DNA of 64,000 nt from CAVVSD01 sp963750895 (GTDB taxonomy: Bacteria; Actinomycetota; Thermoleophilia; Solirubrobacterales; Solirubrobacteraceae), in contig CAVVSD010000006.1 of NCBI GenBank assembly GCA_963750895.1, positions 868,001-932,000 of the forward strand, in the 5' to 3' direction. The notes below the pieces were generated by a model. That model ran no database searches and was not told where the DNA came from. It saw nothing but the letters and a program-made list of their open reading frames with translations. The position numbers and the translations under genes are program-made. This document shows positions 7,631 through 16,628 of this stretch, in pieces (position 1 is the first letter of the stretch; the number at the start of each line of letters is the position of its first letter).

Positions 7631-7998
7631 CCCACACGCAGAGCGCGATCACGATGATCGCCCACAGCGGGTAGTAGGGGATGAAGAAGAAGTTCTCGAC
7701 CGCGGCGAGGATCGCCAGGAAGATCGCGGTGATCCCGGCCCAGGTCCTGCCGCCGATCAGGCCGACGCACGTGCCGATGAGCAGGACGCCGATGACCAGG
7801 TGGATCCAGCCCCAGGCGCGTCGTGTCGAGATCGAACGTGTAGTTGCGGGCGACGACGAAGAAGTCGTCGTTGAAGACGGCCGTGAGCCCGGCGATGATC
7901 TGGAAGATCCCGATGAGGCCGAGCATCGACGCGGCGAAGGTGACACCACCCATCGCCCAGCCGGACGGCTGGGGTTGCCGGGGGGGAACAGCGCTCAT
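7581..7998 (-). CDS. DUF7144-type four-helix membrane protein, frameshifted
   Basis: The first 60 codons (GWAMGGVTFAASMLGLIGIF, AVFNDDFFVVARNYTFDLD) and the last 75 codons (AWGWIHLVIGVLLIG, TWAGITAIFLAIL, YYPLWAIIVIALCVWVIWAL) are in two frames. Together they give the usual DUF7144 layout of four membrane helices and about 138 residues. The switch is near base 7818, where the coding strand reads ACGACG-C-GCC, as if one base were extra. Reading straight through would scramble the last three helices. I treat it as one gene with an insertion, probably an assembly error. Function of the family is unknown. It overlaps the dioxygenase 3' end. Confidence 0.75.
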
Positions 7999-8055
7999 CT
8001 GATCAGCTCCTTGGACGTGGGGCGGAGACCCGGATGCTCTGCCGCCGACGGCCCG

Positions 8056-9720
8056 TCACGCATCGCCCTGTCCGGGTGATTCGAGTGCCTCGTCGACGGT
8101 GTTCGCGATCCGCAGATCGTCGGTCAGCCCCGCGCGGACCAGGATGTCGCGTACGGCGGCCCTGACCTCGGCGAGCACGAGCGTGCGCCCCTCGCGCCGG
8201 GCCTCGCCGGCGAGCTCGCCGAGGACGTCGACGGACCCGACGTCGAGCTGGGCCGTCAGCGCGAGGTCGAGCACGACGATCCGGGCGGGTGGATCGGCCG
8301 CGCGCGCGAGCGTCAGGACCCGCTCCTTGACGTCGTTCGCGTTCGGGTACAGCAGCGGCGCCTCGGTGCGTACGACGATCGACCCCACGGGCGGCGCGAG
8401 GTCGGGACGGTGGTCGGAGCGGTGCCAGGTCGCGTCGGCCGGGTCGCGGACGAGCGGCATCACCGTGGGGCGGCTGATGCGCGCGACGACGTAGACGAGC
8501 GACAACAGGGCCGTGACGACGAGGCCCTGCAGCACGCCCAGGACGAGGACGCCCGCCAGCGCGAGCCCCGCGAACACGATCGCCTCGCGCCGGATGTGGG
8601 CGAAGCGGCGCAGCGACGCGACGTCCCAGAAGCCCGAGACCGCGACGATGACGATCGCGGCGAGCGCCGCCTGGGGGAGGTCCTCGAAGAGCGGCGCGAG
8701 GAATGCCCCGGTCAGGAGCACGAACCCGCCGGCGATGATCGCCGCGAGCTGGCTGCGGGCGCCGGCGCCGTCGGCGGCGGCCGTCTGGCTGGCGCCGCCG
8801 CTCTGCACGAACCCGGACGAGAAGCCCGAGAGCAGGTTCGACGCCCCCATGGCGACGAGGTCGCGGTTCGGGTCGGACGTGTAGCCGTGCTTCGTCGCGA
8901 GCGCCCGTGCCACGCCGACCCCCTCGGCGGTCAGCACGAGCACGCCGAGCGCCGGCGCGATGAGCGAGACGATGTCGCTCGCGCCGACGTGGGGGATGGC
9001 GGGGTCGGGCAGCGCGCGCGGGATGTCGCCGACCACGTCCACGCCGTGGCTCGACAGCCCGAGGATCGCGGACACCGCGATCGCGAGCACGAGCACGAGC
9101 AGCGTCCACGGGATCGCGGGCGCCAGGCGCCGCCCGACCAGGAGCACGGCGAGCGACGCGCCGCCGACGGCCAGCGTCGTGACGTCGACGTCGCCCAGAT
9201 CGCCCAGGAGATCCCACAGCCGTGGGAAGAAGTTGCCCTCCCCGGGGTCGACGCCGAGGAGGCTCGGCAGCTGCGCGAGGGCGATCGTGAGGCCGAGCCC
9301 GAACAGGAACCCGGTCATCACCGGCTTGGACACGAGGTCGGCCACGGCGCCGAACCGCGCGAGGCCGCCGAGGACGAGCACGATGCCCGTCACGAGCGCG
9401 AGCATCGCCGACAGCGCCGCGAACTTGCCGGCATCCCCGCCCGCGAGCGGGCCGACCGTCGCGGCCGACACCGCGGACGTCGCGGTCGTCGCGCTCACGA
9501 CCAGCTGGTGCGACGTGCCGAGCAGGCCGTAGCCGATCATCGCCACGGGCGCCGCCATGAGCCCGGCCTCGGGCGGCAGGCCGGCGATCTGCGCGTACGC
9601 GACCGCCTGCGGCGTCACGACGCTCCAGATGACGACACCGGCGATCAGGTCGGGGCGCAGCCAGTCGCGCCGGTAGCCCGCGATCCACCCGGGCCGCAGC
9701 GATGAGAGGGCGGGCATCAC
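8056..9720 (-). CDS. SulP family (SLC26-like) anion transporter with STAS domain
   Basis: A 554-residue transporter. The membrane part (about residues 15-400) begins with the SulP pattern RPDLIAGVVIWSVVTPQAVAYAQIAG in two overlapping helices and contains the typical QSGGASQT region in the seventh/eighth segment. A soluble STAS domain follows (about 425-545; IVVLDLALTAQLDVGSVDVL). SulP proteins move sulfate, bicarbonate or other anions across the cytoplasmic membrane. The STAS DxSG motif that is phosphorylated in anti-sigma antagonists appears here as DVGS. Substrate cannot be read from sequence. The gene sits ten bases downstream of copA on the same strand, but a functional link is not obvious. 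Confidence 0.9.
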   Translation of the reverse strand: MMPALSSLRPGWIAGYRRDWLRPDLIAGVVIWSVVTPQAVAYAQIAGLPPEAGLMAAPVAMIGYGLLGTSHQLVVSATTATSAVSAATVGPLAGGDAGKFAALSAMLALVTGIVLVLGGLARFGAVADLVSKPVMTGFLFGLGLTIALAQLPSLLGVDPGEGNFFPRLWDLLGDLGDVDVTTLAVGGASLAVLLVGRRLAPAIPWTLLVLVLAIAVSAILGLSSHGVDVVGDIPRALPDPAIPHVGASDIVSLIAPALGVLVLTAEGVGVARALATKHGYTSDPNRDLVAMGASNLLSGFSSGFVQSGGASQTAAADGAGARSQLAAIIAGGFVLLTGAFLAPLFEDLPQAALAAIVIVAVSGFWDVASLRRFAHIRREAIVFAGLALAGVLVLGVLQGLVVTALLSLVYVVARISRPTVMPLVRDPADATWHRSDHRPDLAPPVGSIVVRTEAPLLYPNANDVKERVLTLARAADPPARIVVLDLALTAQLDVGSVDVLGELAGEARREGRTLVLAEVRAAVRDILVRAGLTDDLRIANTVDEALESPGQGDA

Positions 9721-9729
9721 CCGGTAGTA

Positions 9730-11862
9730 CTAGCGCCAGGAGGAGCGGAAGCGCCGCAGGCGCAGCGCGTTGCCGACGACCGACACGCTCGAGAGGCCCA
9801 TCGCGGCGGCCGCGATCACGGGGCTCAGGACCCCGGCCGCCGCGAGGGGCAGCGCCGCGACGTTGTAGGCGAAGGCCCAGGCGAGGTTCTGGCGGATCGT
9901 CCGCAGGGTCGCGCGCGACAGGCGGATCGCGTCCGGTACCGCGCGCAGGTCGCCGGAGACCATCGTGAGGTCGGACGCCTCGATCGCCACGTCGGCGCCC
10001 GAGCCGACCGCCAGCCCGAGGTCCGCCTGCGCGAGCGCGGGGGCGTCGTTGACGCCGTCGCCCGCGACCGCGACGACGTGGCCCTCTGCCTGCAGCCGTG
10101 ACACCGCGCCCGCCTTGTCGGCGGGCAGGACCTCGGCGACCACCTCGTCGATGCCGACCGCGGCGGCGACGGCCTCCGCGGTGGCGCGGTTGTCGCCGGT
10201 GAGCAGCACGGGCCGCAGGCCGAGTGCCCGGAGCTCGGCCACGGCGTCCGCCGACCCCGGCTTCACCGTGTCGGCGACGACGAGCACCGCACGGACCTCG
10301 TCGTCCCAGGCAGCGAGGACCGCGGTCGCGCCGCGCTGCTCGGCCGCACGCCGCGCGGCCTCGAGCGCCGGCGGCACAGGCGAACCCAGGAAGGCGGCAC
10401 GGCCGGCGGCCACGCGGCGTCCGGCGACGTCGCCCGCCACGCCCGCGCCCGGCGTCGCGGCGAACTCGTGGACGGCCGGCAGCAGGCCGAACTCGGCCAG
10501 CGCCGCACGCGCGATCGCCTGGCCGACCGGGTGCTCGGAGGCGTCCTCCAGCGCGCCGACGAGGCGCAGCGCCTCCCCGCGGTCGTCGGCGACCACCTCG
10601 ACGAGGCTCATGCGCCCGGTCGTGACGGTCCCGGTCTTGTCGAGCAGGACGGTGTCGACCTCGCGGGTGGACTCGAGCACCTCCGGGCCCTTGATGAGCA
10701 GGCCGAGCTGCGCGCCGCGCGCGGTGCCCACCATGAGCGCGGTCGGCGTCGCCAGGCCCAGCGCGCATGGGCACGCGATGATGAGGACGGCCACGGCCGC
10801 GCTGATGGCGTCGCCCGCGCCCTCCCCGGCGACGAGCCAGCCCACGAGGGTCGCGAGCGCGAGCGCGACGACGGCGGGCACGAAGACGGCGGAGACCCGG
10901 TCGGCGAGCCGCTGGACCCGGGCCTTGCCCGACTGGGCCTCGGCGACGAGCCGGGCGATCTGCGCCAGCGCGGTGTCGGCGCCGACCCGGGTCGCGCGCA
11001 CGACGAGGCGTCCGCCGGCGTTCACCGAACCGCCTGCGACGTCGTCCCCCGGGTGCTTCTCGACGGGGCGCGACTCCCCGGTGAGGATCGATGCGTCGAC
11101 CGCCGAGGACCCGTCCTCGACGACGCCGTCGGTGGCCACGCGCTCGCCGGGGCGGACGACGAAGCGGTCGCCGGCGCGCAGCTCCTCGACGGGGACCCGG
11201 CGCTCGGTCCCGTCCGGCGAGAGCACCGCGGCGTCGCGCGCGCCGGTGCGCAGGAGCGCCTCGAGCGCCGAGCTCGCCCGGCCGCGAGCCCGCGACTCCA
11301 GCAGCCGGCCCGCGAGCACGAAGACCGTGACCACCGAGGCGACCTCGAGGTAGAGGTGCTCGGCGTCGGCAACCACGGCGGCGACCGACCACAGCCACGC
11401 GGCCAGCGTCCCGATGCTGATGAGCGTGTCCATCGTCGCGGTGCGGTGGCGCAGGCCGCGCCAGGCCGCGCGGTGGAACGGCCATCCGCCCCAGAGCACC
11501 ACCGGCGTGGCGAGGACGAGCGCCACGACCTCCCAGCCCGCGAACTGCAGCGGGCCGATCATGGAGAGGACGAGGACCGGGACGGCGAGGACGGCGGAGA
11601 CCAGCAGCCGCGTGCGCAGCCCGCGCGCCTCGCCGGCGTCGGGCCCCGGGGCGCCCGGCAGGGTCGCGCCGTAGCCGGCGGACTCGACGGCGTCGACGAG
11701 CTGCTCGGGCCCGACGGCCTCGTCGTCGAAGTCGACCGTGGCCCGCTCGGTCGCGTAGTTGACCGTGGCGGTGACGCCGTCCAGCCCGTTGAGCGTGCGC
11801 TCGACCCGCGCGGCGCAGGACGCGCAGGTCATCCCGGAGACTGGCAGTTCGAGGTGGGACAT
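9730..11862 (-). CDS. copA: Copper-translocating P1B-type ATPase
   Basis: A complete 710-residue P1B ATPase. An N-terminal HMA domain has the metal site GMTCASC (Cys13, Cys16). The actuator has TGES (261-264), the transport helix has CPC (364-366), phosphorylation occurs at Asp408 in DKTGT, and the hinge has GDGVNDAPALAQADLG. The CPC motif and single HMA domain indicate Cu(I)/Ag(I) export. A palindromic GGGGTA/TACCCC element lies just upstream of the start (11889-11917), consistent with copper-responsive control. No CsoR or chaperone gene is adjacent in this window. SulP lies directly downstream. Confidence 0.94.
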   Translation of the reverse strand: MSHLELPVSGMTCASCAARVERTLNGLDGVTATVNYATERATVDFDDEAVGPEQLVDAVESAGYGATLPGAPGPDAGEARGLRTRLLVSAVLAVPVLVLSMIGPLQFAGWEVVALVLATPVVLWGGWPFHRAAWRGLRHRTATMDTLISIGTLAAWLWSVAAVVADAEHLYLEVASVVTVFVLAGRLLESRARGRASSALEALLRTGARDAAVLSPDGTERRVPVEELRAGDRFVVRPGERVATDGVVEDGSSAVDASILTGESRPVEKHPGDDVAGGSVNAGGRLVVRATRVGADTALAQIARLVAEAQSGKARVQRLADRVSAVFVPAVVALALATLVGWLVAGEGAGDAISAAVAVLIIACPCALGLATPTALMVGTARGAQLGLLIKGPEVLESTREVDTVLLDKTGTVTTGRMSLVEVVADDRGEALRLVGALEDASEHPVGQAIARAALAEFGLLPAVHEFAATPGAGVAGDVAGRRVAAGRAAFLGSPVPPALEAARRAAEQRGATAVLAAWDDEVRAVLVVADTVKPGSADAVAELRALGLRPVLLTGDNRATAEAVAAAVGIDEVVAEVLPADKAGAVSRLQAEGHVVAVAGDGVNDAPALAQADLGLAVGSGADVAIEASDLTMVSGDLRAVPDAIRLSRATLRTIRQNLAWAFAYNVAALPLAAAGVLSPVIAAAAMGLSSVSVVGNALRLRRFRSSWR

Positions 11863-11888
11863 GAGGACGACCCGGCAGGTACGCCGCA

Positions 11889-11917
11889 GGGGTATCCGAG
11901 TCTACCCCCTCAGGGTA
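11889..11917 (-). promoter_or_regulatory. Candidate metal-responsive operator upstream of copA
   Basis: Within 55 bases of the copA start are GGGGTA (11889-11894), TACCCC (11903-11908) and the near-palindrome TACCC-CCTCA-GGGTA (11903-11917). G/C tracts bounded by TA, in GGGTA/TACCC arrangement, resemble CsoR operator cores in actinobacteria. The element lies between copA and the small membrane gene upstream, on the copA promoter side. Identification as a CsoR site is inference from resemblance and location; no CsoR gene is in the window. Confidence 0.45.
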
Positions 11918-11930
11918 TGGGCGACGCCGC

Positions 11931-12119
11931 TCAGGCGAACGCGGCGAGCAGGCTCCAGATGCCCACCAGCACGAGGACGACCGCGATGATCGTGTGGGTG
12001 GTCATCGACCGGATGCCGCGCCCGCGCTCCTGCGCGATCCCGACGAGCGTGTTGCGGCGGAGGAGGAGGTAGAGGCCGATCGCGATGGCGACGACCCCGA
12101 AGATCACGTCGAGGACCAT
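11931..12119 (-). CDS. Small two-helix membrane protein
   Basis: A 62-residue protein with two hydrophobic segments (VIFGVVAIAIGLYLLL and HTIIAVVLVLVGIWSLLAAF) separated by a basic loop (RRNTLVGIAQERGRGIRS). I start it at ATG 12119, preceded by AGGA; an ATG three codons upstream is possible. No family is recognised with confidence. It lies between the chromate transporter and copA on the same strand, so it may share a transcript with chrA. Confidence 0.55.
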   Translation of the reverse strand: MVLDVIFGVVAIAIGLYLLLRRNTLVGIAQERGRGIRSMTTHTIIAVVLVLVGIWSLLAAFA

Positions 12120-12139
12120 GTCCGGCATCCTCGCGCATG

Positions 12140-13276
12140 TCAGGGCAGGGGAGCTCCCAGGAGCACGGCGGCGGTCCCGGCCGCGCCGGCGGAGAGCAGC
12201 GTGGCGACCACCCCGGCGCGTCCCGACAGGAGCACGACGGCGCCCGCGGCCAGCACGGCGAACTGCCACGTCTCGGCGAGCGCGAGCGCCAGCGGCACCG
12301 CCGAGCCCAGGATGGCTCCGATCGCCGCCGGGCCGGCGCCGTCGAGGAAGGCGCGGGCGTGGACGTTCTCGCGCAGCGCCGCGAGGCGCGGCCCCCCGAC
12401 CAGCACGAAGAGGAACGACGGGGCGAACGCGATGAACGTCGCGAGCAGCGCGCCGCCGAGCCCGTGCGCCGCGTATCCGACGACGGCGACCGTGTGCACG
12501 ACGGGACCGGGCGTGACCTGGCCGAGGGCGACGGCGTTGAGGAACTCCGGGTCCGTCATCCAGCCGTGGCGGTCGACCGCATCCGCCTGCATGAGCGGGA
12601 TGATCACGAAGCCGCCGCCGTAGGAGAGCGCGCCGACCTTCAGCGCGGTCCAGCACAGCGCGAGCACGCCGCCGGTCGCCGACGCCGCCGCCAGCACGAC
12701 GGGCCACGCGTGCGTGGCGAGCCCCTGCGGTCGGTGGGTCCAGGCCAGCTCGATCGCGCCGCATGCGAGCAGGACCAGCACGACCCAGGCGCCGACCAGC
12801 GCCGTGGCGGCGGCCCCCGCGACGACGTAGGCGATCCAGCGCACACGCCGGGCGCCCGCGGTCCGGTGCCAGCTCGCCGGCAGCAGCCCGGCGCCGGCGT
12901 GGACCGCCACGGCGGCGACGACGGCACTCGCACCGGCGCCGGCCGCCGCGATCCACCGCGGCGGCGCCCCGAGGAACAGCGCGGCGAGCGCGATGATGAC
13001 GACGAGCCCGGGCAGGACGAACGCCAGACCGCCGATGAGCGCCCCCGCAGCGCCCCGCAGCCGCCAGGCGCAGAAGATCGCCAGCTGCGTGGACGACGGG
13101 CCGGGGAGGAGGTTCGTCGTGGCGATCAGGTGCTCGACCTCCTCGTCGTCCAGCCACGCCCTGCGGTCGACGACGAGCCGTCGCAGCATCGCGATGTGGG
13201 CGGGCGGCCCGCCGAACCCGAGACAGCCGATGCGTCCCCACTCGCGGGCGATGAGCCCGAGATCCGGCGGCGTCAT
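12140..13276 (-). CDS. chrA: Chromate transporter, CHR family (long form)
   Basis: A 378-residue protein made of two homologous membrane halves, as in long-chain ChrA. Half one starts with WGRIGCLGFGGPPAHIAMLRR and has the NLLPGPSSTQLA motif. Half two has KVGALSYGGGFVIIPLM and GQVTPGPVVHTVAVVGY. About ten membrane helices are expected. ChrA exports chromate and uses sulfate-like recognition. The ATG at 13276 overlaps the last codon of the upstream winged-helix gene (ATGA), so the two are translationally coupled. Chromate specificity is by family only. Confidence 0.9.
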   Translation of the reverse strand: MTPPDLGLIAREWGRIGCLGFGGPPAHIAMLRRLVVDRRAWLDDEEVEHLIATTNLLPGPSSTQLAIFCAWRLRGAAGALIGGLAFVLPGLVVIIALAALFLGAPPRWIAAAGAGASAVVAAVAVHAGAGLLPASWHRTAGARRVRWIAYVVAGAAATALVGAWVVLVLLACGAIELAWTHRPQGLATHAWPVVLAAASATGGVLALCWTALKVGALSYGGGFVIIPLMQADAVDRHGWMTDPEFLNAVALGQVTPGPVVHTVAVVGYAAHGLGGALLATFIAFAPSFLFVLVGGPRLAALRENVHARAFLDGAGPAAIGAILGSAVPLALALAETWQFAVLAAGAVVLLSGRAGVVATLLSAGAAGTAAVLLGAPLP

Positions 13277-14274
13277 GCGCGCAGCGTGACGAACGGCTCG
13301 GCGGCGCCGGGCACCAGGAAGGACAGCAGCGCCTGGCCCTCCGCCTCGACGGCCGACCGGACGTCCTCACCCTCGCCGGGGAGGAGCCGGAAGCCCTCGA
13401 CGCGCAGCGTCTCGCCGTCGAGCAGCCACGGCGCGCGGTAGAAGCCGTCCACGAACAGCGCGCCGGTCGCGCTGCGCGACGGGACGTCCCACGCGGCGCC
13501 GGTCCCGTCGAACGTGCGCATCCGGTCGGCGTGCGAGAGGAAGACGTTGTCGTACTGCGGCAGGAACCGCGGCGGCGCGGGCGTCGCGGGGTCCGGCAGC
13601 GGCCCGTCGACCACGTCGAGCAGCTCGCGCCCGGCCTCGTCGCGGAACGTCCGCAGATCCGGCTTCAGGCGCGCGACGACCTCGCGCAGCCCGGTCAGGC
13701 GTGACCAGGTGCGCACGTCGGCGGTGCTCGCCGGCCCGAACGCCGCGAGGTACCGCAGCACCAGCGCGTCGGGATCGCCGTCGGTCTGCTCGCGGCCGAT
13801 CCATTCCGGCGTGAGCGCCCAGGTCGGCTGTCCGCTGCCGCCCCACAGCCCGCGCGGCGGGATCTGCACGAGCGGCAGGTGGTGCACGACGGCGTGCGCG
13901 AGGATCGCGGGCTCGGTGCCCGGCCAGCGCGGCCCGAGCTCGGCGGCGAGCGCCGCGCGGGTGCGCGGCGCCCTCAGGAGCAGCTCACGGCCCGCGGCCA
14001 CGACGTCGTCGAGCACGGCGTCCGGGCCCATCGACTTGGCGAACTGGCTGCGGAAGACGCCCGCGAAGACGGCCTGCGTGAGCGGCTGGATCGCCAGCGC
14101 GTCGTCCGCGGAGACGAGGTGGATCGTCGAGCGCAGGAGCCCTGCGCGGACCGCGGCGCGCTCCGCGATGAGATCGCTGAGCTCCTCCGGCCGGAACCCC
14201 TCGATCCGGCTCCACAGCCCGATGTACGGGTCGGTCGGGACCTGCGCCTGCAGACCGACGAGGCGCCCGGTCAT
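13273..14274 (-). CDS. Winged-helix DNA-binding protein, AlkX/AlkZ-like (HTH_42) family
   Basis: About 333 residues from ATG 14274. The pattern VGLQAQVPTDPYIGLWSRI, STIHLVSADDALAI, the central HHLPLVQIPPRGLWGGSG and the C-terminal FLPQYDNVFLSHADR and GALFVDGFYRAPW match the HTH_42 family. This family includes the YcaQ/AlkZ interstrand-crosslink glycosylases, which carry QxQ-type catalytic glutamines; here the motif is LQAQ. Coding similarity continues upstream to about 14352 (ALNRALLARQGLLERARVPALE), but no ATG, GTG or TTG is available there; CTG at 14337 is the only near-cognate codon. The annotated start may therefore be short by about 21 residues. It is coupled to chrA by ATGA. Confidence 0.8.
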   Translation of the reverse strand: MTGRLVGLQAQVPTDPYIGLWSRIEGFRPEELSDLIAERAAVRAGLLRSTIHLVSADDALAIQPLTQAVFAGVFRSQFAKSMGPDAVLDDVVAAGRELLLRAPRTRAALAAELGPRWPGTEPAILAHAVVHHLPLVQIPPRGLWGGSGQPTWALTPEWIGREQTDGDPDALVLRYLAAFGPASTADVRTWSRLTGLREVVARLKPDLRTFRDEAGRELLDVVDGPLPDPATPAPPRFLPQYDNVFLSHADRMRTFDGTGAAWDVPSRSATGALFVDGFYRAPWLLDGETLRVEGFRLLPGEGEDVRSAVEAEGQALLSFLVPGAAEPFVTLRA

Positions 14275-14356
14275 CTCGAGCGCCGGGACGCGCGCACGCT
14301 CGAGCAGCCCCTGACGGGCGAGCAGCGCGCGGTTCAGCGCACGAGCGCCGAGGACG

Positions 14357-14632
14357 CTAGGCGGCGACGGGCGTGGGGCCGATCGCGTCGAGCTCGTCCT
14401 TCAGCCGCTGGACGGTCTCCGGCATCAGCCGGTCGTTGTCGGCGATGACGTCCAGCTCGGCGTGCGAGCCGGCCACGAGGTCGGCGACGGACTCGTCGAG
14501 CGCGTCGGTGAAGAACAGTGCGTCAGCCGTCTGCTGGAAGAGGTCCATCTGCGCATCGCTGAACTTCGACGGCTTCAGGTCTCGGAGGCTCTTCAGCGCG
14601 GTCGCGTATGCCTGCGCTCGCTCACTGGTCAT
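14357..14632 (-). CDS. Hypothetical protein, 91 residues
   Basis: A small acidic, helical protein with no Cys, membrane segment or signal peptide (starts MTSERAQAYATALKSLRDL; later FQQTADALFFTDALDESVADLV; ends ELDAIGPTPVAA). The ATG is preceded by GAGAGGAA, a good ribosome site. I do not recognise a family. It stands alone between the winged-helix gene on the same strand and the divergent MmcQ/YjbR gene. Confidence 0.65.
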   Translation of the reverse strand: MTSERAQAYATALKSLRDLKPSKFSDAQMDLFQQTADALFFTDALDESVADLVAGSHAELDVIADNDRLMPETVQRLKDELDAIGPTPVAA

Positions 14633-14730
14633 GGTCCTGGGTTCCTCTCGGAGGGCTTGTCCCCCTTGTCGGCAGGTGTACCCGGGATCTTCAGTCGACA
14701 GCCGTGTCGAGGCCGTCCCGGAGCTTCATG

Positions 14731-15165
14731 ATGCGCTGCATGGCACGGGAGCTGGCGAGGATCCGCAGGCTGTGCCTCGCGCTGCCTGAGACGAGTGAGC
14801 GCCTGAGCCACGGCTCGCCGACCTGGTTCATCCGCGAGAAGAGGTCGTTCGTGATGTACCTGGACGACCACCACGGCGACGGGCGCCTGGCGATCTGGGC
14901 GGCCGCGCCGCCCGGGATGCAGGCGATGCTGGTCGACGGCGCTCCCGAGGCCTACTTCGTCCCGCCGTACGTCGGTCACAACGGGTGGGTGGGCGTCCAC
15001 CTGAACCGTGGCCTGGACTGGGAGGAGATCGCCGGCGTGGTGGAGGACGCGTGGCTGACGCGCGCGCCGAAGCGCCTCGCCGATTCGCTGAAGGCCTGGG
15101 ACATGCGTCCAGTTCGGTCTTGCGGGGCGGCTCTCGCTCCGAACGAAGAACCATGCCCCGCCTGA
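14731..15165 (+). CDS. MmcQ/YjbR (DUF419) family DNA-binding-like protein
   Basis: About 144 residues. The family pattern is clear: RRLCLALPETSERLSHGSPTWFI, VMYLDDHHGDGRLAIW, YFVPPYVGHNGWVGVHLN and WEEIAGVVEDAWLTRAPKRLA. Members have a CyaY-like fold with proposed DNA binding but no established role. GGAG at 14720-14723 favours the ATG at 14731 over the adjacent one at 14728. Its 3' end overlaps the start of the HD protein gene by 13 bases. The final 20 residues, past WDMRP, lie beyond the usual family end. Confidence 0.8.
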   Translation: MRCMARELARIRRLCLALPETSERLSHGSPTWFIREKRSFVMYLDDHHGDGRLAIWAAAPPGMQAMLVDGAPEAYFVPPYVGHNGWVGVHLNRGLDWEEIAGVVEDAWLTRAPKRLADSLKAWDMRPVRSCGAALAPNEEPCPA

Positions 15166-15786
15166 CCCTCTCCCCGGCCGCGCCGCCCGCACTGACGGCC
15201 ACGCCGCTCGTGCGTCACGCGTACGCGTTCGCCGAGCACGCGCACCGCGGCCAGCGGCGCAAGGACGGGCAGGTCTACATCTCCCATCCGGTCCGCGTCG
15301 CCCGGCTGCTGGCCGGGCGCGGCTACGGCGAGGAGGTGCTCGCCGCGGGGCTCCTGCACGACGTCGTCGAGGACACGCCCGTGACGCTCCCGGAGGTCCG
15401 GCAGGCGTTCGGCACGCGCGTCGCCCTGCTCGTCGACTGCGTCTCGGAGGACATGTCGCTGCCCGGCCCGGAGCGCAAGCTGGCGTACCGCGAGGCCGTC
15501 CGCGTCGGTCCCGCCGAGGCGCGGGCCATCTGCGCGGCCGACAAGGTCTGCAACATCGAGGATCTCCGCGATGACCGCCGCGAGCGGCGACCACGTCGCG
15601 CTGCAGCGCTTCCACGGCGGCCTGCACGCCCAGGCGCAGCGCTTCACCGCCGAGCTCGAGATGCTCCTCGACGCCGGCGCCGATGCGGGGCTCACCGACG
15701 CCCTGCGCCGGGGCGTCGCCGCCCTCCAGGCCGAGGCGCGCCGCCTGAGCATCTTCGCGCCGGTGGAGCACGCGCTGGCCGCCTAG
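15153..15786 (+). CDS. HD-domain phosphohydrolase (SpoT/MESH1-like), frameshifted
   Basis: Codons from ATG 15153 encode AYAFAEHAHRGQRRKDGQVYISHPVRVA in the family pattern, then AAGLLHDVVEDTPVT with the catalytic HD pair, and end in one frame at DKVCNIEDLR. The protein continues in the +1 frame (ASGDHVALQRF, GLHAQAQRFTAELE) to the stop at 15786. One extra base near 15570 explains the switch, and removing it gives 210 residues. The HD motif, RxKDG and DKV/N pattern match small (p)ppGpp hydrolase-like enzymes that lack a synthetase domain. Hydrolysis of alarmones is inference. A conventional ATG happens to sit at the switch, so gene callers may report two pieces. Confidence 0.78.
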
Positions 15787-15824
15787 TACGGTCGTCTCTC
15801 CAGCACCCGTCCGGAGGAGAGACA

Positions 15825-16628
15825 GTGGCGGTAGCGGATGTGAAGGCCCCTGCGCTCGAAGCGACCACGCTCGACGTCGCCGGGACGCCTGTTGCGGTGC
15901 GGCGCAAGGGAAGCGGCCGGCCGCTCCTGTTCCTGCACGGGGCCGGGTTCACCGGTCAGTGGCTGCGGTTCCACGAGGCGCTCGCGCAGGGCGCGGACGT
16001 CATCGCGCCCGAGCACGTCGGCTTCGGCGGTTCGCCGCTGCAGGACTGGCTCGACGGGTTCGACGACCTCGTCCTGCACTACGACGACCTGCGCGCGACG
16101 CTCGGGCTGGACGAGCCGTTCGATCTCGTCGGCTATTCGCTGGGCGGATGGATCGCCGCGGCGTACGCGACGTTCTATCCCGAGAAGCTCCGCTCGCTGA
16201 CGCTCATCACCCCGGCCGGGTTCCCGCTCGAGGGCGACAGCGTGGTCGACCTCTTCCACATGTACCCCGAGGAGCTCTTCGGGACGATCTTCAACGACAT
16301 GGCCAACGTCGGCGAGGTCGCCCCCGATCCGGAGGACATCGACGCCGCCGTGAAGGGCTACGAGGAGGCGTCGACGACCGCGCGGCTCGTGTGGGAGCGC
16401 CGCGACGACCCGAAGATGCCGCGCCGCCTGCGGCGGGTGACGACGCCGGCGCTCGTCGTCGGCGCCGAGCACGACCGGCTCGTGCCCGACGAGGCGGCCG
16501 ACGCCTACGCGGCGGCGCTGCCGCACGCCGAGCTCGTGCGCATCCCGGGCACCGGCCACGCCCTGGTCGTCGAGCAGCCGTCGCTCGTCGCCAAGGCCAT
16601 CCTCGACTTCCAGGAGCGCGTGCGATGA
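15825..16628 (+). CDS. Alpha/beta hydrolase
   Basis: A 267-residue alpha/beta hydrolase. It has the oxyanion region LLFLHGAGFTGQW, the nucleophile elbow GYSLGG (Ser), the acid in VVGAEHDRLVPDE (Asp) and the final catalytic His in GTGHALVVEQP. GTG at 15825 follows GGAGGAGA. The stop overlaps the ATG of the flavin monooxygenase gene (ATGA), so the two are coupled. They may act in sequence, for example the monooxygenase producing an ester or lactone that this enzyme opens, but the substrate is not indicated by the sequence. Confidence 0.88.
   Translation: MAVADVKAPALEATTLDVAGTPVAVRRKGSGRPLLFLHGAGFTGQWLRFHEALAQGADVIAPEHVGFGGSPLQDWLDGFDDLVLHYDDLRATLGLDEPFDLVGYSLGGWIAAAYATFYPEKLRSLTLITPAGFPLEGDSVVDLFHMYPEELFGTIFNDMANVGEVAPDPEDIDAAVKGYEEASTTARLVWERRDDPKMPRRLRRVTTPALVVGAEHDRLVPDEAADAYAAALPHAELVRIPGTGHALVVEQPSLVAKAILDFQERVR

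Noticed and set aside
8003..11485. Very long (1160-codon) open frame overlapping the SulP and copA genes
   Set aside because: It is a third-position shadow in GC-rich DNA: composition is Arg/Ala/Gly/Pro-rich without motifs, and both real genes on the same strand have complete family motifs.
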